In this document: one piece after another, positions 8,479 through 16,131 of the stretch
Position numbering within the stretch: position 1 is the stretch's first letter
Layout of the letters: every line of letters starts with the position of its first letter
Assembly: GCA_028287185.1 (NCBI GenBank)
Contig: JAQBQD010000117.1
Span: 1 to 47,722 of the forward strand
Length of the DNA stretch: 47,722 bases
Source: Gemmatimonadota bacterium
Lineage (GTDB): Bacteria > Gemmatimonadota > Gemmatimonadetes > Longimicrobiales > Longimicrobiaceae
Reading direction: 5' to 3'
Made by a program: the position numbers and the translations under genes
The notes under the pieces: model-generated
What the model saw: the letters and a program-made list of their open reading frames with translations, nothing else
Database searches by the model: none
Told to the model about the DNA's origin: nothing

Positions 8479-8538
8479 ATCGACCATCGACCATCGACCA
8501 TCGACCATCGACCATCGACCATCGACCATCGACCATCG
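8479..8538. repeat. Heptanucleotide tandem repeat, about 8.5 copies
   Basis: The unit ATCGACC is repeated eight times without error, plus four bases of a ninth. It lies between the recN stop (8556) and the phosphatase start (8345), so changes in copy number would alter spacing in the likely leader of the phosphatase gene. Being seven bases long, the unit shifts frame with every copy and is not part of any convincing protein. Confidence 0.95.
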
Positions 8539-8555
8539 GCGACGAGCGCCGGGGC

Positions 8556-10229
8556 TCAGGCGACGCCGACGGCGCGGTCGAGGAGCTCGCGGGCGTGCTC
8601 CAGGGAGACGGCGCTCTCGGGGTCGCCGCCGAGCATGCGGGCGATCTCCTCCACGCGGCGCCGGGGGTCCAGGGCCTGCACGTCGGTGGCGGTGCGCCCG
8701 TCGCGCTCCTGCTTGCTGACGAGCAGGTGCAGGTGCGCGCGCGACGCGATCTGCGGCAGGTGGGTGATGGCGAACACCTGATGGCTGGCGGCCACCTCGC
8801 GCATCTTGTCGCCGATCTGCAGCGCCACGCGGCCGCCGATGCCCGTGTCCACCTCGTCGAAGATGAGCGTGGGGACGGCGTCCAGGCGCGCGAGGATGGT
8901 CTTGAGCGCCAGCATGATGCGTGCGAGCTCGCCGCCGGAGGCCACGCTGGACAGGGGCTTGGGATCGAACCCCTTGTTGACCGAGACGCGGAACTCCACC
9001 TCCTCCGCGCCGTGCGATGTCGGCGCGGGCAGCGGGAGCGCGACGGACTGGAAGACGCCGCCGGCCATCCCCAGCTCGGGGAGCACGCCGTTCACCTCGT
9101 CCGCCAGGCGGCGCATGGCCTCGGCGCGGCGTTCCGACAGCGCGGCGGCGGCCCGGGACAGCTCCTCCTCGGCGGCGGCGGCGCGCTTCCGGAGCTGGGC
9201 GGCTTCGAAGCCGGCGCCGTCCACCAGGTCCAGCTCGGCGCGGGCGGCGCGGCCCTTCTCGACGACGTCGGCCAGCGTGGCGCCGTACTTGGCCTTCAAT
9301 CGGAAGATCAGGTCCTGCCGGCGGCGGATCTCGTCCAGGCGCGCGGGGTCGTGCTCGATGCCTGCGCCGTACGCCTCCATCCGCGTGCCGATCTCGTCCA
9401 GCGCGTAGTACGCCGTCTCGTACATCTCGCGCAGCTCCTCCTGCGAGCCGTCGATACGCACCAGCTGGTCCACCGAGCGGCGCAGCGAGGCCAGGCGGCT
9501 GACGAGCGACGAGTCGCCGGCGGAGAGCGCGCGGTGCAGGCCGGCGGAGAGCGTGGTCAGCTCCTCGGAGTGCGCCAGGCGGCGGGCCTCGTCCTCCAGC
9601 CCCTCCTCCTCGTCCGGCTTCAGCGCCGCCTTCTCGATCTCGTCGGCCTGGAAGCGCAGGAAGTCGGCGCGCTCGGCGGCGGCGGCGCGGCGCCGCTCCA
9701 GCGCGTCCACCTCGCGGCGCAGCGCACTCACGGCGGCGTGCGCGGCGGCGACCTGGGCCGCCGGGACGTCGGCGCCGGCGTACGCGTCCAGGATGGCGCG
9801 CTGCTCGTCGCGCTTCAAGAGCGTCTGGTGCTCGTGCTGCCCGTGGAGATCGACGAGCGCGCGGCCCAGCTCGCCCAGCACGGAGGCCGTCGTCGGAGAG
9901 CCGTTCACCCAGGCGCGGCTGCGGCCGCCGGCGGCGACCTCGCGTTTCAGCACCAGGGTTCCTTCTTCGGCCTCGAAGCCGCGCGCGTCCAGCAGCGCCG
10001 CCAGGTCGGCACGGCCGGCGATATCGAAGACGCCCTCCACCGAGGCGCGCTCCTCGCCCGCGCGCACGACGTCCGCGCTGGCGCGCTCGCCCAGCAGCAG
10101 CGACAGCGCGCCCACGATGATGGACTTGCCGGCGCCCGTCTCGCCCGTCAGCACGTTCAGGCCGGGGCCCAGGCGCACGGACAGGCGGTCGATCAGGGCG
10201 AAGTTGCGGATGCGTAGCTCGGAAAGCAT
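8556..10229 (-). CDS. recN: DNA repair protein RecN
   Basis: RecN is an SMC-like ATPase that acts early at double-strand breaks. The 557-residue product has Walker A GETGAGKS (residues about 32-39), two long coiled-coil arms, the ABC signature VASGGELARIMLAL and Walker B TLIFDEVDTGIGG, then FAITHLPQIAS. Length matches the family (about 550-570). ATG 10229 begins the characteristic MLSELRIRNFALI. It follows mgtE by 50 bases on the same strand, an arrangement that could give one transcript from phoH onward. Confidence 0.96.
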   Translation of the reverse strand: MLSELRIRNFALIDRLSVRLGPGLNVLTGETGAGKSIIVGALSLLLGERASADVVRAGEERASVEGVFDIAGRADLAALLDARGFEAEEGTLVLKREVAAGGRSRAWVNGSPTTASVLGELGRALVDLHGQHEHQTLLKRDEQRAILDAYAGADVPAAQVAAAHAAVSALRREVDALERRRAAAAERADFLRFQADEIEKAALKPDEEEGLEDEARRLAHSEELTTLSAGLHRALSAGDSSLVSRLASLRRSVDQLVRIDGSQEELREMYETAYYALDEIGTRMEAYGAGIEHDPARLDEIRRRQDLIFRLKAKYGATLADVVEKGRAARAELDLVDGAGFEAAQLRKRAAAAEEELSRAAAALSERRAEAMRRLADEVNGVLPELGMAGGVFQSVALPLPAPTSHGAEEVEFRVSVNKGFDPKPLSSVASGGELARIMLALKTILARLDAVPTLIFDEVDTGIGGRVALQIGDKMREVAASHQVFAITHLPQIASRAHLHLLVSKQERDGRTATDVQALDPRRRVEEIARMLGGDPESAVSLEHARELLDRAVGVA

Positions 10230-10279
10230 GCGCGAAGATACACCGAAACGGTGTCCGCGTTCAGGACCCGCCGCGGCGG

Positions 10280-11671
10280 CTAGAGGAGCAGGCGGCTGGC
10301 CAGCTCCAGGGTGAGGAAGAATCCCCCGACGTCGGTGAAGGTGGTCACCACGACGGAGGAGGCGATGGCCGGATCCACCCCGAAGCGCTCCAGCAGGATG
10401 GGCACGAATCCGCCCGCGAGGCCGGCGACGACCAGGTTGCCCCACATCGCCAGCAGCACGACCACGCCCAGCATGGGCCCGGTGTGCAGCCACCACACGG
10501 AGAACGCCGCCGCGATGGCGCCGGCGATGAGCCCGTTCGCCAGGCCGTTCGCGACGCCGACCGTGACCTCCTTGGTCACGATCTCGCCCCGCTCGCCCGC
10601 CACGCCGCGGGACAGGGCCAGGCGCCGCACCGTCACCGCCAGCGCCTGGGTGGCGCCGTTGCCCCCCATGCCGGCCACGATGGTGGGCCAGGCGGCCAGC
10701 ACGGGCATCTTCTGGATGGTCTCGGTGAAGGGCGCGTAGACGGCGGCGGCGGCGAAGGCGGTGCCCAGGTTCACCACCAGCCAGGGCAGGCGCGAGCGCA
10801 CGGCGCCCTGCCAGTCGCCGCGCAGCTCCTCCTCGTCGCTCACGCCGCCGAACTTGAGGATGTCCTCCGTGCTCTCCGCCTCGATGACGTCGATCACGTC
10901 GTCGAAGGTGACGATGCCCAGGAGGCGCGACGACGCGTCCACCACGGGGACGGCGGTCAGGTTGTAGCGCGACAGGATGCGCCCCACCTCCTCCTGGTCC
11001 ATCTCCGGCGGCACGGTGGCCACCACGGGCTCCACCAGCTCGGCGATCATGGCGTCCTTGTGCGCCGTGACCAGCGACTGGAGGGGCACCGTGCCCAGCA
11101 GCCGGTCGTCGGGGGCGACCACGAAGACGCTGTAGAAGCTTTCCACGTCCTGCGCCTGGCGGCGGATCTCCTCCACGGCCGCGGCGGCGGTCAGGCCGGG
11201 CAGGATCGCGACCACCTCGGTGGTCATGATGCCGCCGGCCGACTCGTCGTGATACCGCATCAGGTCGCGGATGTCGCCCGCGTCCTGGGTGGAGAGCGCG
11301 GCCAGCACCCGGTCGCGGTCCTCGGGGCCCATCTCGCCGATGATGTCGGCGGCGTCGTCGTCCGACAGCTCGGCGACGACGGCGGCGATCTGCTCGGGCT
11401 CCAGCGCCGCGAGGGACTCCTCGGGGTGCTCCTCCCACTCCATCTCGGCGAGGGCCTCGGCGGCCAGCACCGGGTCCTCGGCCAGCACCGACATGGCCCG
11501 CCCGCGGCTCTCCTCGCCCAGCCCCTCCAGCAGGTCGGCGACGTCGCTGGCGTGGGGGAACGAGGAGAGGTACTCGCGGACGGCACCGAGGTCGCCCTCC
11601 TCCAGCAGCGACTCCAGGTGCTCCAGGCGCTGGCTCTCGGTGTCCTCGTCGTGGTGGTGGGCGGTGCTCAT
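10280..11671 (-). CDS. mgtE: Magnesium transporter MgtE
   Basis: MgtE is a dimeric inner-membrane Mg2+ channel gated by cytosolic Mg2+. The 463-residue product has an acidic N-terminal superhelical domain (about 1-130), a CBS pair (about 140-265), a plug helix, and five membrane helices (about 290-463) with the pore-lining MGGNGATQALAVTVRR signature. ATG 11671 has AGGAGG upstream and overlaps the ybeY stop (ATGA). Being translationally coupled to ybeY, a ribosome maturation factor, is notable since ribosomes hold much of the cell's Mg2+. Confidence 0.95.
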   Translation of the reverse strand: MSTAHHHDEDTESQRLEHLESLLEEGDLGAVREYLSSFPHASDVADLLEGLGEESRGRAMSVLAEDPVLAAEALAEMEWEEHPEESLAALEPEQIAAVVAELSDDDAADIIGEMGPEDRDRVLAALSTQDAGDIRDLMRYHDESAGGIMTTEVVAILPGLTAAAAVEEIRRQAQDVESFYSVFVVAPDDRLLGTVPLQSLVTAHKDAMIAELVEPVVATVPPEMDQEEVGRILSRYNLTAVPVVDASSRLLGIVTFDDVIDVIEAESTEDILKFGGVSDEEELRGDWQGAVRSRLPWLVVNLGTAFAAAAVYAPFTETIQKMPVLAAWPTIVAGMGGNGATQALAVTVRRLALSRGVAGERGEIVTKEVTVGVANGLANGLIAGAIAAAFSVWWLHTGPMLGVVVLLAMWGNLVVAGLAGGFVPILLERFGVDPAIASSVVVTTFTDVGGFFLTLELASRLLL

Positions 11672-12126
11672 TCCCTGCCCTCCTCCGCCAGGACGGCTCG
11701 AAGAATCTCCTCCTGGCGCCGGAACATCTCCGATTCCACCCGCTCCTCGCCCTCCGGATGGTCCCACCCCAGCACGTGGAGGGTGCCGTGCACCGCCACC
11801 CGCAGCACCTCCTCGCCGGGCCCGGCGCCGAAGCCCGGCGCCTGGCGGATGGCCTGGTCGACGCCGACGTAGACGTCGCCGAGCGGCGCGGCGCCCTCCT
11901 CGTGCAGCGCGAAGGAGATGCTGTCCGTGGGCCCCTCGTGCCCGAGGTACTCCGAATGCAGCGCGGAGATGTCCGCGTCCCCCAGCAGGGCCACGGAGAT
12001 CTCCGCCTCGCCGACGCCTTCCGCCCGCAGCACGGCGAGGACCGCGCGCTCCACCGCCGCCGCGTCCGCGCCGGGGGGCGGCACGACGCCCTCGCCCACG
12101 CTCACGTCCACCGTCAGCTCCCCCAT
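11668..12126 (-). CDS. ybeY: Endoribonuclease YbeY
   Basis: YbeY is a single-strand-specific metallo-RNase for 16S rRNA 3'-end maturation and ribosome quality control. The 152-residue product carries the zinc motif HGTLHVLGWDH (three His in H-x3-H-x5-H spacing) and the family sequence TDSISFAL before it. ATG 12126 is chosen over the upstream ATG 12162 because AGGAAGG precedes it and the family N-terminus then fits. It starts 13 bases after the pgpH-like gene and overlaps mgtE by four bases. Confidence 0.94.
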   Translation of the reverse strand: MGELTVDVSVGEGVVPPPGADAAAVERAVLAVLRAEGVGEAEISVALLGDADISALHSEYLGHEGPTDSISFALHEEGAAPLGDVYVGVDQAIRQAPGFGAGPGEEVLRVAVHGTLHVLGWDHPEGEERVESEMFRRQEEILRAVLAEEGRE

Positions 12127-12139
12127 CCCTTCCTCGCGC

Positions 12140-14398
12140 TCAGCCGGTGGTGGAAGCGGCACCGCCCGCCGCGGCGTCCACGGATGCGGGCGCGGCGGGG
12201 GCGGGGTAGTCGACGCGGTGATGATACATCCCCATGAGCCCCTTGGCGAGGTGCTCGCGCACCACGCTCAGGTCGCGCAGGGTGAGCGGCGACTCGTCGA
12301 GCTGCCCCGCCGCCACCTTGGCGGCCACGATGCGGTCCACCAGCTCGCGCAGCCTCTGCGGCGTGGGGTCGGCTAGCACGCGCGAGGCGGACTCCACCGA
12401 ATCCGCCAGCATCGCCACGGCGGTTTCCCGGCTCCGCGGACGGGGCCCCAGGTAGGCGAAGTCCGCCGCGTTCACCCGTCCGTCGGGGTCCGCCGCGCGG
12501 GCCTGCTCCAGGAAGAAGGAGATGGGCTGCGTGCCGTGGTGCTCGGCGATGAAGGCGCGCACGGCGGCGGGCAGGCGCGCCTCCTCGGCCAGGCGCAGGC
12601 CCTCCACCACGTGGCTGCGGACGATGGCGGCGCTCATGGAGGGCTTCAGCCGGTCGTGCGGGTTGCGGCCGCGGGGCTGGTTCTCGATGAAGTACTGCGG
12701 CTTCACCACCTTTCCGATGTCGTGGTACAGCACGCCCACGCGGGCCAGCAGCGGGTTGGCGCCGATGGCGCCGCACACCGACTCGGCCAGGTTGGCGACG
12801 CTGATGGTGTGCGCGTACGTCCCTGGCGCCTCCATCGCCAGCCGGCGCAGCAGGGGGCGCTTGGGATCGGCCAGCTCCATCAGCGTCTGGTTGGTCGTCA
12901 CCCCGGTGAAGAGCTCGGCCAGCGGCAGCAGCCCCATCGCCAGCAGCGAAGAGCCGACGGCGCCCGCGCATCCCCACAGCATCGTCCACCCGATCTCGCC
13001 CGCCGGCATGGCGCGGAGAAGACCGCTGGCCAGCGCGGCGGCCGCGGCGGCGGCGGCGATGACGGCGACCACGATCCACGTCTGCAGCCGGCGCTCCGCC
13101 ACCCGCACCCCGAAGGCGGCGGCGGCCCCCGAGACGGCGAGCGCGAAGGGGACGCTGAGGCCCAGGAACGGCGTCTGACCGCCGATCAGGAGCGCCATCA
13201 CCATCGCCACCGCAAGCGCCAGGCGGCCGCCCCACAGCGCGGCGACGAGCAGCGCCGCCAGCGGCACCGGGATGAGCTGCGCCGGAAGCTCCGCGCGCGC
13301 CACGGCGGCGGAGGCGGCGGCCACGAGGACGACGAGGAGGCCCAGGAAGAGGATGGCGCGGTCGTCGTCGTACAGGCTGCGGCGGGAGAGTCGGAGCAGG
13401 GCGGCGAGGATGCCCAGGAGGAGCAGGTTGTGGAGGAGGGAGCCGGCGGCCACGGCGGCGGCGCCCGCTCCCCCGACCCGGACGCGCCGGCTCTCGAGCG
13501 CGGCCTGGTACGCGCGCAGGCGCTGGGCCTCGCGCTCGCCCACCTGCTCGTGCGCCCCCACCACCTTCTCGCCGCGAAGCACCATGGCGGAGACGGTGTC
13601 CACGGCGCGGCGGGCGCGGGCGCGGGCGGCGTCGGTCGCCGAGTCGTCGGGCTCCAGGCTGGGGCGGAAGAAGCGGATGAGAAGCAGCCGCTCCAGCTCG
13701 CCCGCGTCCGCGCCGGCGCCCGGCGGCAGCGCGGCGGCGGCGGCGCGGAACACCCACTCCGGGGCGTGGACGGAATCCGCCGGCACCAGGCGCTCGCCGC
13801 CCGGCCCGCGCACGTGCAGCGCGGACACGCCGCGGCCCTGCGGCGGGGAGGCCGTCACCCCGCGCGGGAAGGCGCCCCGCACCGCCAGCTCCGCCGCCAC
13901 GCCGATCTCGCGCCGCCGCACGGGGTCCGCCAGCGCGTCCACGCTCCCGGCCGTCACCGGCAGGCGCGCCCGCTCCAGCGCCTCGCGGGCGGCGGCCTTC
14001 GGCTCCGCGCCGGGGCGCGCGGCGAGCGAGTCGGCCGTGGCGAGCACGGAGCGGACGCCGGCCAGGACGGAGTCCGCGGCTCCGGGGACGTAGAGGTAGA
14101 CGGGGGGCACGCCGCCGGCGGCTTCCGCCCGCTCCTGCCGCAGCGCCTCGGCCGTCTTGGGGACGACGAAGGGCACGCGCGCCACCACGTCCGCGCGGGC
14201 CAGGGCGCCGCGCTCGGGCACCGGCGCGCTGATCTGCGCGGCGGGAAAGAGCAGGTAGACGGCGAAGGAGACGAGGAGGAGCACCGCCACCCGGACGCCG
14301 GCGTGGCGCAGCCGCACGGAAAGCCGCGGCCCCGGAGCGTCGTCCGGGGCCGCGGCCGGGCGGCGGGGCTGGGGGGGGCGCTCCCCGTTGCCTTTCAT
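12140..14398 (-). CDS. 7TM-HD membrane phosphodiesterase, PgpH/YqfF-like
   Basis: PgpH-type proteins hydrolyse cyclic di-AMP. The 752-residue product has one N-terminal membrane helix (about 33-52), a long extracytoplasmic 7TMR-HDED-like domain, a bundle of seven or so helices (about 310-510), and a cytoplasmic HD domain. The HD domain has YAHTISVANLAE, YHDIGKVVKPQYFIENQ and EHHGTQ with the metal-binding His and Asp residues. It lies between phoH and ybeY, as in Firmicutes (phoH-yqfF-ybeY), and overlaps phoH by four bases. No diadenylate cyclase is seen here, so the substrate is inferred from the family. Confidence 0.92.
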   Translation of the reverse strand: MKGNGERPPQPRRPAAAPDDAPGPRLSVRLRHAGVRVAVLLLVSFAVYLLFPAAQISAPVPERGALARADVVARVPFVVPKTAEALRQERAEAAGGVPPVYLYVPGAADSVLAGVRSVLATADSLAARPGAEPKAAAREALERARLPVTAGSVDALADPVRRREIGVAAELAVRGAFPRGVTASPPQGRGVSALHVRGPGGERLVPADSVHAPEWVFRAAAAALPPGAGADAGELERLLLIRFFRPSLEPDDSATDAARARARRAVDTVSAMVLRGEKVVGAHEQVGEREAQRLRAYQAALESRRVRVGGAGAAAVAAGSLLHNLLLLGILAALLRLSRRSLYDDDRAILFLGLLVVLVAAASAAVARAELPAQLIPVPLAALLVAALWGGRLALAVAMVMALLIGGQTPFLGLSVPFALAVSGAAAAFGVRVAERRLQTWIVVAVIAAAAAAAALASGLLRAMPAGEIGWTMLWGCAGAVGSSLLAMGLLPLAELFTGVTTNQTLMELADPKRPLLRRLAMEAPGTYAHTISVANLAESVCGAIGANPLLARVGVLYHDIGKVVKPQYFIENQPRGRNPHDRLKPSMSAAIVRSHVVEGLRLAEEARLPAAVRAFIAEHHGTQPISFFLEQARAADPDGRVNAADFAYLGPRPRSRETAVAMLADSVESASRVLADPTPQRLRELVDRIVAAKVAAGQLDESPLTLRDLSVVREHLAKGLMGMYHHRVDYPAPAAPASVDAAAGGAASTTG

Positions 14399-15387
14399 GC
14401 CTGCGAGCCGTCCTCCGTCGCTTCGCCCGAGGCGGCCGCGTAGGCGCGGATGATCTCCTTCACCAGCCGGTGGCGGATGACGTCGGCCCCGCTGAAGTAC
14501 GAGAACGCGATCCCCTCGATCCCCTTCAGCACCTGCTCGATCTGCACCAGCCCCGAGTCCTCGCGCCGCGGCAGGTCGATCTGCGTCTTGTCGCCCGTGA
14601 TCACCGCGCGCGAGTTCAGGCCCAGGCGGGTGAGGAACATCTTCATCTGCGCGTTGGTGGCGTTCTGGGCCTCGTCCAGGATCACGAAGGCGTCCTGCAG
14701 CGTGCGCCCGCGCATGTACGCCAGCGGCGCGATCTCGATGGCCCGCGACTCCATGGCCCGGCGCAGGCGGTCGGCCGGGATCATGTCCTCCAGCGCGTCG
14801 TACAGGGGGCGCAGGTAGGGGTCGATCTTCTCCTGCAGGTCGCCGGGAAGGAAGCCCAGGTTCTCGCCGGCCTCCACCGCCGGGCGGGCCAGGATGATTC
14901 GCTTCACCCGCTTCTTGAAGAGCGCGTCCACCGCCATCGCCACGGCCAGGTACGTCTTGCCCGTGCCCGCGGGGCCGATGCCGATCACCACGTCGTTCTC
15001 GTCGATGGCCTGCAGGTACTGGCGCTGGCCCTCGGACTTGGGGGTGATGGTCTTGCGCGGCCCCGGGACCTGGATGGAGCCCGCAGACGCCAGCCGCTCG
15101 ATGCCGCCGCTGCCCCCGCGGCCGGCATCGAAGAAGCGCTCGATCTCCTCGTTGCCGAACGGCACGCCCGTGCGCGCCAGCTCGATCATGTGCTGCGCCA
15201 CGGGGACAGCGCGCTCCACCTCCTCCACCCGCCCGGAAAGCATCATGTGCTCGCCGCGCTGGAAGACGCGCAGCCCGGCCACCCGGCCCAGCTCGGACAG
15301 GTTGGCATCGTTGATCCCGTTCAGGATCAGCGGATCGGCCCCCTCGGTGGACAGGCGGTGCTGGACGGCGTTGTCCTGTTCTGGCAT
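14395..15387 (-). CDS. PhoH-like ATPase (YbeZ type)
   Basis: The 330-residue product has a KH-like N-terminal region (about 20-100) and a PhoH ATPase domain with Walker A GPAGTGKT, ARPAVEAGENLGFLPGD and Walker B VILDEAQN, then TGDKTQIDLP. YbeZ proteins work with YbeY in rRNA processing, and the two genes are in the same operon here, separated by the pgpH-like gene. The start at ATG 15387 lacks a good ribosome binding site. The gene is the first of the minus-strand run reaching recN. Confidence 0.94.
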   Translation of the reverse strand: MPEQDNAVQHRLSTEGADPLILNGINDANLSELGRVAGLRVFQRGEHMMLSGRVEEVERAVPVAQHMIELARTGVPFGNEEIERFFDAGRGGSGGIERLASAGSIQVPGPRKTITPKSEGQRQYLQAIDENDVVIGIGPAGTGKTYLAVAMAVDALFKKRVKRIILARPAVEAGENLGFLPGDLQEKIDPYLRPLYDALEDMIPADRLRRAMESRAIEIAPLAYMRGRTLQDAFVILDEAQNATNAQMKMFLTRLGLNSRAVITGDKTQIDLPRREDSGLVQIEQVLKGIEGIAFSYFSGADVIRHRLVKEIIRAYAAASGEATEDGSQA

Positions 15388-15457
15388 CTATTGCGACGGT
15401 TGCTCGAGTTTGATCTATCGTGTCAACGCCGGCACCCGAGCCCCGCAGGTGCCGTCT

Positions 15458-15843
15458 TCACCAGATCCGATGAACGCCATAGGCATCGATCGCGGAATCG
15501 GCGCTCACGAGTGACGCCCCTCCTTCACCCCCTGTACGACGAGCATGCGGTCGAATGGATCGCGGTGATGCATGGGCAGATCCACGATCGCGGCAGCGTG
15601 TGCGGCGGAGATGGGAAGCAGCTCGATCCCGTTCGCCCGTAGCTCACCGGGAATCAGACGCTCGAACGGCACGCTCAGGTGCAGTTTCCCCAGGCTGAGC
15701 TTGATCGCGATCTCCCACGCGCCGGCCAGGCTGAACAAGAGCGTGTTGCCCGGGCTCTCGATCTCGGCTCGCGCACGTGCGCTGAGCTTGTCGCTGCCCC
15801 CCAAGTACCAGAGCAACGCGTGGGTGTCGAGAAGAAGTCTCAC
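15458..15843 (-). pseudogene. PIN-domain (VapC-type) toxin with a frameshift near the 3' end
   Basis: The frame from GTG 15843 gives a PIN-domain protein (MRLLLDTHALLWYL start with the first catalytic Asp, a WEIAIK motif with the conserved Glu, HHRDPFDRM with further Asp). It ends early at 15505 (112 residues, tail GRHS). Reading one base away after the run of four G at about 15516-15519 restores the missing PIN ending LVSADSAIDAYGVHRIW, with the fourth acidic residue, and a stop at 15458. One missing base therefore explains it. The start overlaps the antitoxin stop (GTGA). Either the toxin is dead, or this is slippage or a base-call error. Confidence 0.85.
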
Positions 15844-16064
15844 TTCATGTACGGGAGAAAGTCGTCGAGCGGAGCGTCGAAGTCATCCGCCATCTCGAAC
15901 ATGCCCCGAGCGCTGCCGAAGGTGGGCCGGTTCTTCTTCGCCACCGGAACGAGTCGAACCGCGCTGCCGTCTTCCTGCGAGATGACCACCTCCTCGCCGG
16001 AGACGGCGTCCCGCATCAGCTCCGAGAGACGAGTCCGTGCCTCATCCACATGCACCGTATACAT
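15840..16064 (-). CDS. Phd/YefM-family antitoxin
   Basis: The 74-residue product begins MYTVHVDEARTRLSELMRDA and continues GEEVVISQEDGSAVRLVPV, the DNA-binding fold of Phd/YefM antitoxins. The C-terminal part (FEMADDFDAPLDDFLPYM) is acidic and aromatic, as expected for the toxin-binding tail. ATG 16064 is preceded by GGGAGG; the upstream ATG 16088 is less likely. It lies directly before the PIN-domain toxin and overlaps it by four bases. Such pairs normally repress their own promoter. Confidence 0.9.
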   Translation of the reverse strand: MYTVHVDEARTRLSELMRDAVSGEEVVISQEDGSAVRLVPVAKKNRPTFGSARGMFEMADDFDAPLDDFLPYMK

Positions 16065-16131
16065 TCCAGCCTCCCTGAATCCGTGCACTTCGATCCGCGG
16101 CGGCGATCCCCGAGACCCGGCCGGCGCCCTC

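Noticed and set aside
8479..8538. Tandem repeat as part of a protein with MVDGRWS repeats
   Set aside because: The frame needs to run through the phosphatase gene in a different frame, and heptamer units make any reading of the repeat periodic. There is no protein support.
12114..13757. Second long minus-strand ORF inside the pgpH-like gene
   Set aside because: It is an Arg/Gly/Pro-rich alternative frame of the same bases, and the HD-domain frame has all family motifs.
15382..15396. TGGCA-N4-TTGC word resembling a sigma-54 promoter
   Set aside because: It faces the plus strand, where no gene starts nearby, and it overlaps the phoH start codon; chance is likely.
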